Made by a program: the position numbers and the translations under genes | Part shown: one piece after another, positions 45,108 through 56,952 of the stretch | Layout of the letters: every line of letters starts with the position of its first letter | Position numbering within the stretch: the first letter of the stretch is position 1 | The notes under the pieces: generated by a model | What the model was told of the DNA's origin: nothing | The model's database searches: none | Seen by the model: only the letters and a program-made list of their open reading frames with translations | Assembly (NCBI RefSeq): GCF_963576675.1 | Contig: NC_088917.1 | Location: 30,720,501 to 30,784,500 of the forward strand | Direction of reading: 5' to 3' | Source of the DNA: Euphorbia lathyris | Taxonomy: Eukaryota > Streptophyta > Magnoliopsida > Malpighiales > Euphorbiaceae | DNA: 64,000 bases

Positions 45108-48100
45108 ATGGTTCAACCCCGACAACCGCAAGATTCCATGGAGACCAGTGATCGGAGGTATGAGGAGCTGAGGGAGCACCTCGCGGAGCAGATCCAAGCC
45201 AGCCATGAGCGGCAGAGGCAAACCGACCAACGGTTCTTGGAGCTAACCACCTCCCTAGAAAACTTCAAGCTGGAGGTTATGGCTCTAATCCGACCAACCA
45301 CGGGAGGCTCAACCCAGAGAAAGGAAGGAGTCCCTGAACCGCAGCTTCCACAAATGGGTCCTAGGGATCCTGAGGTAAGAAGACCCAACTATGTCTTTGT
45401 GCATAATGCTGATAGTGATAGTGATGACTTTGAGGGTATTGGGGATGATGATACCGTTAGAACTACGAGGTATGTTGGGCCTGTTGACAACCGACGTGTG
45501 GAGGTTGCTAGAGTATCCCTAGGTCTAGGAAACTTTGATAGAGATGATGCCTTTAAGCTAAAAATAGACTTACCATCTTTTGGAGGCGAACTTGATATAG
45601 ACAGATTCTTAGACTGGTTATCGCAAGTTGAACGTTTCTTCGATTATGTTGGGATTCCTGGTGAGAGGAAAGTGAGGCTGGTGGCGTATCGCCTGAAGGG
45701 TGGCGCATCAGTTTGGTGGGATTAGATGAGGGAAGAGAGAAGAAGAGGGGGCAGAGATCCAATTAGATCTTGGCTACGGATGAAGGCGATGTTGAGGGAG
45801 CGCTTCCTACCGCCGGATTATGAGCAGTATATTTACAGCTCCTACAGGGGATGCTCTCAAGGGACCCGAAGTGTCCATGAATATACCTCAGAGTTCTTAA
45901 GGCTTTCGGCAAGGGCCAACTTGTCAGAAACAGAAAGACAAAAGACCTCTAGGTATCTAGAAGGGTTGAGATACAACATCCATGATCGTATTGGCACGCA
46001 GATGGTGGTTCGGGTACAAGATGCCAGGAATTTAGCCCTCAAGGCTGAATCCCAACTAACCGGAAGATCCAGGAGATCCGCCACTACTGAGTATACGCCT
46101 GGAGGAAGAGATAACATGAAGCCTTATGACAAAGGCAAGCAGGTGGCGAGTGCCAGTGGGGCCAAGGTCAACAGTGTAGGAAGGGGATCTGTCGGAGATA
46201 CTAGGCCATACAAGGAAGCACCTATACCACCTAAGAGCAACAATCCGTATGCGAGGCCAGCGCCTTTTAAATGTTTTCGGTGCAATGAGCCAGGCCATAG
46301 ATCCAACGAATGTCCTAGGAGGAAGAGCGCCAACATGGTGGAAAGGTATGAAGATGACTATGACGAAGGGGATGAAGTATTTTGTGAACCATTGGGAGAA
46401 GATGACGATGAGGCGGATGAAGAGAGATACGCCATTCATGTGGTACGGCGTTTGTTAGTCTCCAGCCGGATAGAGGGAGATCAGAGGCACAGACTATTCA
46501 GGACCCGCTGTCTCGTGAAAGGTGGGCGATGCAATGTGATAATAGATAGTTGGAGCCAAGAGAACATTGTGAGCAGCAGCGCCGTTTGGAAATTCAGGTT
46601 GTTGGCGGAGGCACATCCCGACCCCTATAGGGTGGGATGGATCAAAAACGTGGGTGAACTTAGGGTGACCCAGAGATGCAGGGTACCTATTGCGATTGGT
46701 AATTACAGTGATGAAGTCTGTTGTGATGTGGTCGATATGGATGCCTGCCACCTATTGTTGGGCCGACCCTGGTAGTTTGATAACGATGCCATCCACGCAG
46801 GAAGAGAGAACACTTACAGATTTGTGAAGGATGGGGTGAAGTTCGTCCTTACGCCAATGATGAGAGAGCCAAAGGCCGACGAGAAGTCTACCTTGGTAGT
46901 CTGTCCTACACACAAATCATTTGTCAGTGAATGTGAAGAGAGCCAGATGGTGTATGTGGTAATGGTTAAGGCGAATCACGAATCCGCCCAAAGGGGCGAA
47001 AGGGAGATGCCAACTGAGGTGACCCGCCTACTTGGCGAATATCAAGATCTGTTCCCTGAAGGGCTACCGAGTGGGTTACCACCTTTGAGGGACATCCAAC
47101 ATCATATCGATCTTGTGCCCGGGGCTAGTTTGCCAAGCCTTCCCCATTATCGAATGAGTCCAAAGGAAAATGACATCATGAGGCAGAAAGTGGAAGAGCT
47201 CATTGAAATGGGATACGTTAGAGAAAGTATGAGTCCATGTGCCGTCCCAACCCTACTTACGCCTAAGAAGGATGGATCTTGGCAGATGTGTATGGACAGC
47301 AGGGCCATTAACAAGATCACTATCAAGTATAAGTTCCCTATCCCAAGGCTGGATGATATGCTAGACCAACTTGGCGGATTCCGAGTTTTCTCCAAGATTG
47401 ATCTCAGGAGCGGTTATCATCAGATACGAATTCGATCTGGGGATGAGTGGAAGACCGCCTTCAAGACCAGAGATGGATTGTATGAGTGGTTAGTTATGCC
47501 ATTCGGGATGACTAACGCCCCCAGTACTTTTATGAGGCTGATGAATCAGGTGCTTCGCCCGGTGATTGGAAAATTTGTAGTTGTGTATTTTGATGACATC
47601 CTGATTCATAGCGAGACCTTGGTGGAGCACGTGGAGCATTTACAGATAGTGTTTGACCTGTTAAGGAAACACCAGTTATACGCCAACACTAAGAAGTGTG
47701 ATTTCGTCATGGAGAGCCTGGTTTTCCTTGGGTTCGTGGTTAGTGGCGATGGGATCCAAGTTGATGGGGAGAAGGTAAGAGCCATCCGAGAATGGCCCAC
47801 TCCGAGGAATGTAGGGGATATCAGAAGTTTTCATGGACTAGCAACATTTTATCGCCGATTCATCAAGAACTTCAGTGCCATAGTGGCCCCGTTGACAGAA
47901 TGTTTGAAGAAGGGAAGGGGGTTCGAGTGGGCGGATGCCCAAGAGAAGAGCTTCGCCCTGATCAAGGAAAAGTTGAGTACAGCGCCCGTGCTGGCGTATC
48001 CCAATTTTGATAAACTGTTCGAAGTTGAGTGTGATGCCAGTGGAGTTGGGAATGGTGGAGTCTTGATGCAAAAAAAGAGGCCCATTGCTTATTTTAGTGA

Positions 48101-49791
48101 GAAGCTCTGTGAGGCACGGCAAAAGTGGGCCACGTATGATCAAGAGTTTTATGCTGTAGTGAGGGCATTGAAAGTGTGGGAACATTACTTGGTGGGGAAA
48201 GAATTCATCCTCTACACTGACCACCAAGCTCTCAAGTACCTGGGAAGTCAGAAGCAACTTCAAAGCTCCATGCATGCCCGGTGGTCCGCCTTCATAGATA
48301 AGTTCCTCTATAAGCTTGTCCATAAGGCTGGAAAACAGAACAAGGTGGCGGACGCCTTGAGTCGAAGGGTGTCACTAATAAAAACAGTCAACCTGGAGAC
48401 CGATTGTTTTGAACACATCAAAGGAGAATACTTGGCGGATCCTGACTTTGGTAGTATCTGGGAGAAGTGTCAACACCAGCATGGGGATGGGGCGTATCAC
48501 CTGATGGATGAGTATCTCATGAGGGGCAACCAACTTTGCTTACCCTGCACTTCCATCCGCGAGAAGGTTATTCGTGATCTACATGGCGGATCACTTGGAG
48601 GACATTTTGGGCGAGACAAGACATATGAAGCAGTGAGTTCCCGTTATTTCTGGCCTAAGATGAGGAGAGATGTTGCCTACTTAGTAGAACGATGCTATAT
48701 TTGCCAGACCGCCAAGGGACGCACTACAAATACTGGATTGCAGATGCCTTTGCCTGTGCCAGAGACCATATGGGAGGATCTGTCCATGGACTTCGTCTCT
48801 AGGGTTACCCAGAACTCAGAGGGGCATGGATTCCATCTTTGTCGTGGTTGATCGGTTTTCAAAGATGGCTCACTTCATACCTTATCGTAAAACTAATGAT
48901 GCCTCAGCGACTGCTAAGCTATTCTTCAAAGAGATTGTCAGGCTACATGGTGTACCTAAGAGCATTGTCTTGGATCGTGATACGAAGTTCCTCAGTCACT
49001 TCTGGCGAACGTTGTGGGCTCTGTTTGATACGTCTCTGAAGTTTAGTACCACCGCCCACCCTCAAACAGACAGACAAACCGAGGTGGTCAATAGAACTTT
49101 GGGAAACTTACTGCGCAGCAAATGTAAGGATAAGCCCAGGATGTGGGATGTGGTTTTAGCTCAAGCTGAGTTCGCCTACAACGGCTCTGTACATTTGGGA
49201 ACCGGGAGATCCCCATTTGAGGTAGTATACACAAAGACCCCAAATCACGTCCTTGATATAGCCCATCTTCCTAAAGGAAATGTGACTGCGAACCAGCTGG
49301 CTAAGGATTATGTACAGATGCACCAAGAGGTGAGAGAGACTCTTGAGGAGAGAAATCAGAAATTAAAGGCTAAGGCGGATGAGCACCGTAGGGACCTACA
49401 GTTTGAAGTTGGGGATGAGGTTATGGTATATTTGGGCAAAGAGAGACTCGCCAACGCCACAAGCAGCAAGCTTCGGCCTAGGAAATACGGGCCATATAAG
49501 GTCACCAAGAAGATCAATGCAAATGCCTATCATATAGCATTGCCGAATTGGCTCGGTAAAATATCACCAACGTTCAACATGTGTGACCTTAGCCCGTGGA
49601 AGTCAGGTGGTCCTTTGGAGCTCAACAAAGACGAATCAGTGCCGAGATCTTTCAAAGAAGGAGAGAATGATGCGGACATCCTAACTGGCAGCACTGATCA
49701 CGCGTGCTCTGGCGGATCCTCAGACATCAAACCCACGGAGGATATACCGAGGAGGGCGGATCCCCAGAACATACGAGCGGGGCGGATCTAG
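45108..49791 (+). pseudogene. CRM-like gag-pol, element A
   Basis: ATG 45108 (MVQPRQPQDSMETSDRR). The gag domain has GGRDPIRSWLRMKAMLRERF; the zinc knuckle is CFRCNEPGHRSNEC. The protease site reads IIDSWSQ, where sister copy B keeps IIDSGSQ, so the catalytic glycine is lost. RT has [25 protein letters not shown] and YFDDILIHS. RNase H has VECDASGVG and [10 protein letters not shown]. Integrase has [35 protein letters not shown] and [10 protein letters not shown], then [13 protein letters not shown] and [20 protein letters not shown]. Lesions are TAG at 45723 (CAG in copy B), TAG at 46773 (shared with B) and a 1-nt gain near 48798. The last 38 codons or so are encoded by the 3' LTR. Confidence 0.9.
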
Positions 49792-50508
49792 GAGTACACA
49801 AAGAGGCGTATCAACATCTACTTGGGCGGATCTCTAGGTTTACTTCCTTTCGAAGTTATTCACCAACAACCCTGACAATCCGTACCTGTACCATTGTACT
49901 GATTGTCGGGGCGTATCACCTATTTTACCCTTTTATGGATAACCTTATTAAAACCCTAGTAGGGGTAGTCCTTGTCTTTTATTATCATTAGGGGGATGTA
50001 TTTAAACCCTCATTTTGTAAGGATGAGATAACTTTTATCAATCAAAATCATTCTCTTTGAGAACCTAAGGTTTATACCTTGTTTATTGGGATTCACTCCT
50101 TCTGTCTCCAAATTATCCAAATATCATAAATTTCAAACTTTGCAAGTATTCCTCTTAAATATATATTCTAAGTTATACATGAATTTTGTAAAATTGGGGT
50201 TTTTCACGATCTTAGTTTTATTGTGAAATTATGGTTCAAATGAAGCTATTGACTATGCTTCTATGTGAATTTCAGATTTTACTTGATTATGTTGATTTAA
50301 GCTTTACTTTAGTTGATTAACTTTGGCTTAAGTTTTGAGTATATTTTATAAGGTTTTGATTAAATCCCTTTATAAATGTATATATGTAGCTATGTTAAGT
50401 AAAATTGATTTTTATAGCTGATAGTTTCTTACTGAGATTTCTGTCAAAGAAGAACCTCTTTGTTGGTTTACGATTAAAACCTTCATTTATCGCTTTCAAT
50501 CTGTATCA
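49678..50508 (+). repeat. CRM-like element A, 3' LTR with an insertion
   Basis: This LTR matches the other LTRs up to about 50103 (CACTCCTTCT) and again from about 50451 (AGAAGAACCTC) to the end. Between these points about 345 bp of unrelated AT-rich DNA replace AGTTTAGCTAG. TTCTGTC occurs at both borders of the insert. Confidence 0.88.
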
Positions 50509-50569
50509 AACTCAACTCAAAATCTAAACATATCCATACATCATTTAAGTTCATGTAAGTATTCTTTCT

Positions 50570-51260
50570 TCAGTTTACCAGATAAAAAGCCATGTCATCC
50601 TGTCAAGTCCATGAGGTTTGGTCAGGTTAATTGCCTTTATTGCTGTCTCCACCTCACTGTGTCATTTTCTGAACTACAACATCAGCACCAGATGGATTTG
50701 ATGAGCGAAAAAGAGTAGAAAAATAATTCTCCACCAACTATGATATTTTACCATCCCCAAGGAACCAATTTCTATTTTCGTTTGCAATTTCAGCAGCGAA
50801 TTCGTCTTCCTTCGAGTAGACGCCTTCAATGAAATAAGATTGTATTCACATCAACCCCCTGCAACCATTCAACTCGAGAATGCTGTTGTCACATAACCCC
50901 TTCCTGTAAAAGCAGCTACCTCTAACGCCTCAGATTCATGTTTAATTTCTCTTCTAACGGAATCAGTACCCCAATCATTATGCAGCTCAACTATCTGCTC
51001 TCGCTTCTGCTTAATTTGCCTCCAATGTGATCATAATTGTCCTTATTCTAACTCACCAAAACCTTAGCACACGATTTTAATTTCCCCAGAATATCTCATC
51101 GATCACCACCCATACCTATCATCCCTCAAGCAGTCTGAATAACATCCTTATAGCTCTTTTCACGCAACCACATTGCCTAAAATCAAAACAATATTTTCTT
51201 CCCCTCAGAATTCATTTTTAATCCTCCCATGTCAATTAGAATAGGGAGATGATTAAGGAT
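50570..51260 (-). pseudogene. LINE ORF2 relic (endonuclease-RT linker)
   Basis: Translated on the minus strand with frameshifts, the region shows remnants of the segment between endonuclease and RT. These include a W-x-Q-G-(x)-D-V-N-T-like start, ASTRRKTN and FLGDGK, then SSNPSGADVVVQKMT and a LTKPHGLDRMTW-like stretch corresponding to KAPGxDG. It is much older and more broken than the two LINEs in the left half of the window. No termini are visible. A separate GGATGGCAACGGATAGGGTACCCGCGGGTA phrase at about 51260-51290 may be the end of another decayed repeat. Confidence 0.6.
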
Positions 51261-52059
51261 GGCAACGGATAGGGTACCCGCGGGTAGTTCCAATCTCAAA
51301 CTCTTACATGTTCCAATCTCAGATGATGGGAAGAAAGTTTCACTAAGTGGACACTTTTGCCTCAGAAAACAATTGGTCCTAGATAGCATTGGCCAAAAAA
51401 AAAAAAAAGTGATCAAGCATCTCCATAACTAGTTGCTTTGTCTCCCCCATTCGTCCAGGTAAACTGTGCTCTAAAAAAATCCCAAATTTTTTAGGTGACA
51501 AGTATCTACACATTTCTAGAATTTTTCAATCTTTTTAAAGTCCTTCTCTCTATCCGTAACTCCTCAGAGTGATTCAGAATTTCGTCGAAATCACAAAAAA
51601 CGAATAATTATCTGGAGAATTAAGAAGTCCAAAGTTTGAAGTTGAATGATAGTATATAATGTCAAAGAAAAATTGAATGGAAGTACGTGCAATTTTATCA
51701 TGGTACCTCATGTGGTGTTCAACATTGACAAACAAAAAAAAATAGTACTAATTTTTTTAATCACAGTTGAAATTGATAATGTTATGAAAAATATTTATAT
51801 CCAATCAATTTTCTCTCTTCATTTAAAAGAAAACAAGAAAATAGCATATGAGAAAAGAAATTTCAAAGGCTTAATACATTATTTGTCCCTAAAATTTACC
51901 CAAAAAGTTTGATTGACACCTTAAACTTTCAAAATGTCTTGATAGTTCTTTCAACTCGTGGAAAATGTATTAAACCAATTTCAAATTTTATAGACAAGTT
52001 GTATTAAGCCAATTTCAAATTAATAGCACTTGTTTGCTCTCAATGGCCATAACTTTAAC
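51261..52059. other. AT-rich spacer
   Basis: Apart from the possible repeat end at about 51260-51290, no gene or known element is recognised. Confidence 0.45.
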
Positions 52060-53297
52060 TTTTAAATAGAACTGCAATTAAAGTAACTAGAGTTCCCTGC
52101 AAAATAATGAAATGAAAATGCATTGTATCCTCTCAATGGCCATAACTTGTTAGTACAACGGCCATTAAAGTAACTAGAGTTAATGAGTGGACAGAAATAC
52201 TCTCCCGAATAATATACATATATATTTAGCCTGCAAAATTCATATTTATTTTGAGTCTGAACCATGAAGCTTTTCCCAAGGTGACAAAATTCATTACATT
52301 TATAATGAGAAGTAATTTTATTTTTAATATCTAAAATTATGTAATTTTACGTCTAACATTCGCGGTGAACAGCAATTTTACCTCTAATGTTAATAAGTTT
52401 GATCAACTTGAGAAATAATTCATCAAATGGTCTTATCGGTCATGAATCTTATCATCTACACTTTATATATATAATATAAGATTCGGTCGGATCGGACTTT
52501 TGAAAAATCCTAAGCGCCTCTATGTACGGACTTAAACGAGTCTGGACGGACCAAGTCAAACATGAAATATGCATGTCCAAGTTAATCCATTAAAGGCATG
52601 CTTGGACGGATTGGACGAGCAAACTGGTCTATGAACATGTTTAGATGAAAGTTTTGTTTTATGTGTTATGTTACCTAGATCCAAAATCATCCAAATGTAT
52701 TTTTATCAGGCTAAAACCGCTCTATGTTGTGAGCATTTAGAACAAAAGTTTACTATTCTTACTCGAGAATTATATGTGTACTTCTCTAAAACATTAGGAG
52801 TAAATTTAGACATTATCACTTCATTTTATTGCTCGATTTTAAGTTTTCAAAACTTGAATTCATGTTTGGTGGTTGCGTGTGAATCAGATTAAGGTGCCAA
52901 AAAGATTGGTCAAAGGGAGAGAAGACAGGAAAAACAGAGATTCTAATAGAGAAGCTTCCAGGTGGACCTTATATATAACATAAAGCTAGCTCTGGATGGA
53001 GCATTCTTGATCGCTTTGCCAGCGTTTATAGAAGACGGAACTGAATTTGTGCATTCTTCAAAGATATTGAAGCACATATTTGCTTCTTTCCTGAAATTGA
53101 TTAAACAACTTAATGGCGTTTTTAAGAAAGCGTCAATTATAAATGTGGGAGATGATGGGAGGATTATAAGGAAATTTGATGATCCAGATGGAAAAGTCAT
53201 TACTTTCGTCACTTCAGCTTTGGAATATAAGGATCATCTCTTTCTCGGAAATTTGAACACCAACTTTGTAGGAAATTTCCCTTTGAAATCTACTTAA
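52060..53297 (+). pseudogene. SSL pseudogene relic, exons 2-3 deleted
   Basis: The upstream part (52060-52263) matches the SSL2 upstream region: AACGGCCATTAAAGTAACTAGAG, ACAGAAATACTCTCCC and GCAAAATTCATATTTATTTTGA. ATG 52264 opens the SSL start (MKLFP) but after about 17 bp the match ends. The rest of exon 1 and exons 2 and 3 are gone. Intron 3-like sequence resumes by about 52575 (CCAAGTTAATCCATTAAAGGCATG). Exon 4 follows (about 52890-53297), with TGKTEILIEKLPGGP, a small indel at about 52975, then FVHSSKILKHIFASFLKLIK and LGNLNTNFVG to the normal stop. It cannot encode an SSL protein. Confidence 0.85.
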
Positions 53298-54877
53298 ACA
53301 ATGTGCAACTTCAAGATAATGTAACAATATTTCTTTTCATTTTTCTCATTTTTTAATTTTTTATTTTAAATCACAATAAAGATCTTATTTATAAAAATCG
53401 CACCTTTAAATTAGGATGATTATTTTTAATTTAAAATTACAAAAATAAATTTTGTGTTTTCGTATATCTGCTAAATCTGGTTTGTAAGTTTAAGGTTTCT
53501 TCCATTTACAATATAAATTTTTCATTAAGATGGTTTGAATCTACATCCTAGGATTTAAATCAACCTAGATTTAACGATGAATGACCAAATTCAACGTAGT
53601 CATCAGAAACCAAATTCAACATGGTCATCAGGAACCATGAGAACATTTCTGTCCAAATTCACCTATTGTTTTTTCAAAATAAAATTTTAATGATTTGTCC
53701 ATGTCCTAACAAGTATTAACATTTTATTGAGTAAAAAAAAATAAAAAGATATCTAAAACTTTTATTTATAAATGGAGAGACCTTAAATCCGTATTTGAAA
53801 ACTTTTAAAGCATAAAAACGTTTTTTCTGCCTTGAAAATATATCATTACACAACTATCAAGACTTCCAAAATACTCGTCCTATTTTTTTCTCTACAAAAT
53901 CTCTGATTTCAACCCCTTTAAATATTTATTATTTTCGTGGATTTTTTTATCAGAATAATGCAAAGGAACATTATTTCTTTCAAACTGTCAGGTTAGAAAT
54001 TATTTTTTCGAATAGTGCTGACTATGATGATGAACTCAGATGAAGCTCGTCCAACTTCAAAACTGTAAATAAATCGGGCAGAATCTGTTCTACTTCTTTA
54101 CGACTTGTGTATTCCAAGCTTAGGTTACACTGAGCTATATACATATATGGTTGGAAGCGATATTCATATAATTTTTTGCTTGTGTATATCCACCACTTAA
54201 GTAAAATAACAGTGATTTTTCCTTAAAATCAGATGAATCTTTTATAATAAGTTTGGATGAACCTTATATATTTTTATTTTAAATAAAAAAAATTTACTAG
54301 GAGGTCAACTGAAAAGTTAATTGACCTTCATCCGACTTCCCAATGGGAAGTCGGAGGAAGTTCATCGGACTTTCCTATTGGAAAGCTTCATAAAAAAGTC
54401 ATAAAGAAGTGAACGAACTTCATCCGACTTCTTTACAGTTTGAAAGTTGAACGAAGTTCGTCTTACTTTACCCCAATTAAGTGAGCATTATCCTCGGAAT
54501 AGTGGAGCATTATTCTAAGCAAAAATTACCGACTGATTAAACAACTCAATGATGTTTAAAGAGAATCTGAAAATTGTTTGATATCGGTGCTTCTTCGTAT
54601 TTGATCATTTCAATCTTTATCAGCACTGGATAGTTTAACATGATAAATGCAAGTTGTTACCTCGATCTCAGTTGCCCTGAAGTCTTCCTGAAGAACAGAT
54701 TGCAAAACAGAAATAGCCATCTGCATGACAGTAACAATGTGCAAAATTAGATGATCTATAATGTTAATCACGGCATCTCCCCATAGGTTTTCATTTTCCA
54801 AAGAATAATTTTCAGTTATCACCATTTGAAATTGTGTATGGAATTCCTCCACCAATACACATTTCTTACTTTTCCAG
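53298..54877. other. AT-rich spacer with a hairpin-rich patch
   Basis: No gene is recognised. At 54315-54480 the words CTTCATCCGACTTC and GAAGTTCATCGGACTT recur in both orientations. A perfect hairpin (CCGACTTCCC-AAT-GGGAAGTCGG) lies at 54332-54354. Confidence 0.5.
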
Positions 54878-55801
54878 CAGATTCGAAGGTAGAGTCGGTT
54901 GATCAGTTGCTTAGAGACAGAAAAGTGGCATTTGGGGTCATGAAATATCAGTTGAAAAAAAGCTCAGCATAAGATGAAACAGCAAGCTGATGGAGGAAGG
55001 TCTGAGAGAGTTTTTGACATTGGAGATTGGATATATGTCAAACTGCAATCTTACAGATAGCAGAGTGTTGTGCAGAGAAACAACCAAGAACTTGCTCCCC
55101 TATTTTATGGACCCTAGCAGGTAGAAGACAAAATAGGGCAAGTGGCTTACAAGCTTAACCTACCTGCCACTTCAGCTATACATCCAGTATTTCATGTATC
55201 TCAGTTGAAAAAGAAAATTGCTGAGCATTTGGTTCCTTCTACTAATCTGCCTGGAATTACAGAGCCATTGCCTACTCTAGTGGCAATCTTAGACAGGAAA
55301 ATGGTGAAAAGGGGAAACAGGGCTACTACCAAACTCCTAGTGCACTGGACAGGTAGCACTGTGCAAGAAGCAACTTGAGAGTTTTGCTTACCAGTTGCAA
55401 AAGAGGTTTTCTGAGTTTGACCTTGAGGCAAAGTCTTAAAGAGAGTGGAATGATATGCGTTGAATTGTGCAATTTATGTTTAATTCTATTATTTGCGTTT
55501 TATTCCTTATAGGTTGCGTTTTGCAACTTTTGTCTGTTTTTATTCCAATTGTTAAGTTAGTTACAGAGAGAGAAAGGGATTGACACGTGTTGTGTGAAAA
55601 CCTAGGAAACCGCTTAATGTGACCTCTACCTTACCAATGAAGATATGCTATTAATGCCTTTGTGCAAACCTAGGAAACCGCTTAATGTGACCTCTACCTT
55701 ATCAATGAAGATATGCTATTAATGCCTTCTCTCCTTTAGTTTTCTCTACTCTTCTTCCTTCTTCAGTCTTCTCCATTTCTTCCTTATTTTGCCCAGTATC
55801 A
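54878..55801 (+). mobile_element. 3' fragment of a chromodomain Ty3/gypsy element (IN C-terminus, chromodomain, LTR)
   Basis: From 54878 a broken frame gives the integrase tail: DQLLRDRKVAFGVMKYQL, RVFDIGDWIYVKLQ, NNQELAPLFYGP, then KLNLPATSAIHPVFHVSQLK. A chromodomain-like ILDRKMVKRGNRATTKLLVH with HWTGS follows. Stops interrupt it (for example TAG within YGP-x-QVEDK and a TGA where a WE pair is expected). A polypurine stretch AAAGAGAGTGGAA (55438-55450) precedes an LTR at 55451-55801. The LTR starts TGATATGC and ends AGTATCA. Everything 5' of the integrase tail is missing. The wording fits Tekay/Del-type chromoviruses and differs from the CRM-like elements. Confidence 0.8.
55451..55801 (+). 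repeat. 3' LTR of the truncated chromovirus, with 68-bp duplication
   Basis: 351 bp, TGATA...TATCA. A segment containing CCTAGGAAACCGCTTAATGT occurs twice, starting at 55601 and 55669, a tandem duplication of 68 bp. Confidence 0.7.
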
Positions 55802-56012
55802 AAATGGAGAGAGAGAGCAAGCTTGGATCGGGGTAGCGATAAGAGTTTGATTCGCACAGTGGGAGATAAAGAGAAGCGGCGGACATTATGGCAATGAGAA
55901 AAGGGGTTTTCAATTTCAGAATTTTTGTTTTAGTGAATTTTTTTAGATCTTGTTTTGGGGAAGTTATTGCGGCTCCTTATTTTGGGACCAATTAATGGAC
56001 GAACTTTTTACA

Positions 56013-56395
56013 GGGAAAACTATAAAAATAAATCTTATGATTTGATGGATTTGTAAAAACAATCCATATGGTTTAAAAGTTTACAAATGGAGTTTTGTAC
56101 TTTATGAATTTTGCAGTTAAAAGATATGTAAATCAATTTTTTTACTAAACAATACTTGTGGTTTAGTTAATTTGCAAAATTAGACCTTGAATTTTGGATA
56201 ATTTGTAAAGTCAAACTTTTTAATTGATCCAAATCGCTCCCTTTCGGGTGAATAGCCACAACAACCATTTTTTAAGGAATGACTGAATTTGTAAACTGCA
56301 AAAAACACACACCCTTGTTTGTAAACTTTTAAACCACGTGAATTGTTTTTGTAAATGAATCAGACTACGAGGTTTATTTTTATATTTTTTCGTTT
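56013..56395. mobile_element. Inverted-repeat MITE
   Basis: The left end (GGGAAAACTATAAAAATAAATC ... GGTTTAAAAGTTTAC, about 56013-56085) is mirrored at the right end (GTAAACTTTTAAACCACGTG ... TTTATTTTTATATTTTTTC, about 56321-56392). The terminal inverted repeat is therefore about 70 bp. There is no coding potential and target duplication is unclear. Its TTTAAACC and TTTGTAAA words resemble the intronic MITE at 42150-42635, so the two may be distant relatives. Confidence 0.65.
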
Positions 56396-56428
56396 TTTTA
56401 TTATGTAAATACTCATTCATATAAATGG

Positions 56429-56905
56429 TGATGCGGACATCCTAACTGGCAGCACTGATCACGCGTGCTTTAGCGGATCCTCAGACATCAAACCCACGGA
56501 GGATATACCGAGGAGGGCGGATCCCCAGGACATACGAGCGGGGCGGATCTAGGAGTACACAAAGAGGCGTATCAACATCTACCCTTGGCGGATCTCTAGG
56601 TTTACTTCCTTTCGAAGTTATTCACCAACAATCCTGACAATCCGTACATGTACCATTGTACTGATTGTCGGGGCATATCACCTATTTTACCCTTTTATGG
56701 ATAACCTTATTAAAACCATAGTAGGGGTAGTCCTTGTCTTTTATTATCATTAGGGGGATGTATTTAAACCCTCATTTTGTAAGGATGAGGTAACTTTTAT
56801 CAATCAAAATCATTATCTTTGAGAGCCTAAGATTTATACCTTGTTTATTGGGATTCACTCCTTCTAGTTTAGCTAGAGAAGAACCTCTTTGTTGGTTCTG
56901 TATCA
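56429..56905 (+). repeat. CRM-like element B, 5' LTR
   Basis: 477 bp, TGATG...TATCA. Compared with the 3' LTR it lacks 32 bp between GTTGGTT and CTGTATCA, close to the primer-binding site. Confidence 0.93.
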
Positions 56906-56952
56906 GTTGGTATCAGAGCCGATCGTTTCCTGACCCGAAACTTCTTTTGGCA

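Larger units (their letters stand above)
44552..50508 (+). mobile_element. CRM-like Ty3/gypsy chromovirus, element A
   Basis: The 5' LTR is 44552-45060 (509 bp) and the 3' LTR is 49678-50508 (831 bp because of an internal insertion). Both start TGATGCGGACATCC and end CAATCTGTATCA. The duplication AACTC flanks it exactly (44547-44551 and 50509-50513). The primer-binding site TGGTATCAGAGC (45063-45074) matches initiator tRNA-Met. A polypurine tract AAAGAAGGAGAGAA (49664-49677) precedes the 3' LTR. The order gag, PR, RT, RH, IN is gypsy. The integrase tail lacks a classical chromodomain and runs into the 3' LTR, as in the CRM (centromeric) clade. Confidence 0.92.

Noticed and set aside
47838..48323. 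161-codon minus-strand open frame opposite CRM-like pol, also in copy B
   Set aside because: It is the antisense shadow of the conserved RNase H region; presence in both copies follows from their common descent.
54610..54855. 81-codon minus-strand open frame
   Set aside because: No recognisable domain, no nearby gene signals, and its length is expected by chance in this DNA.
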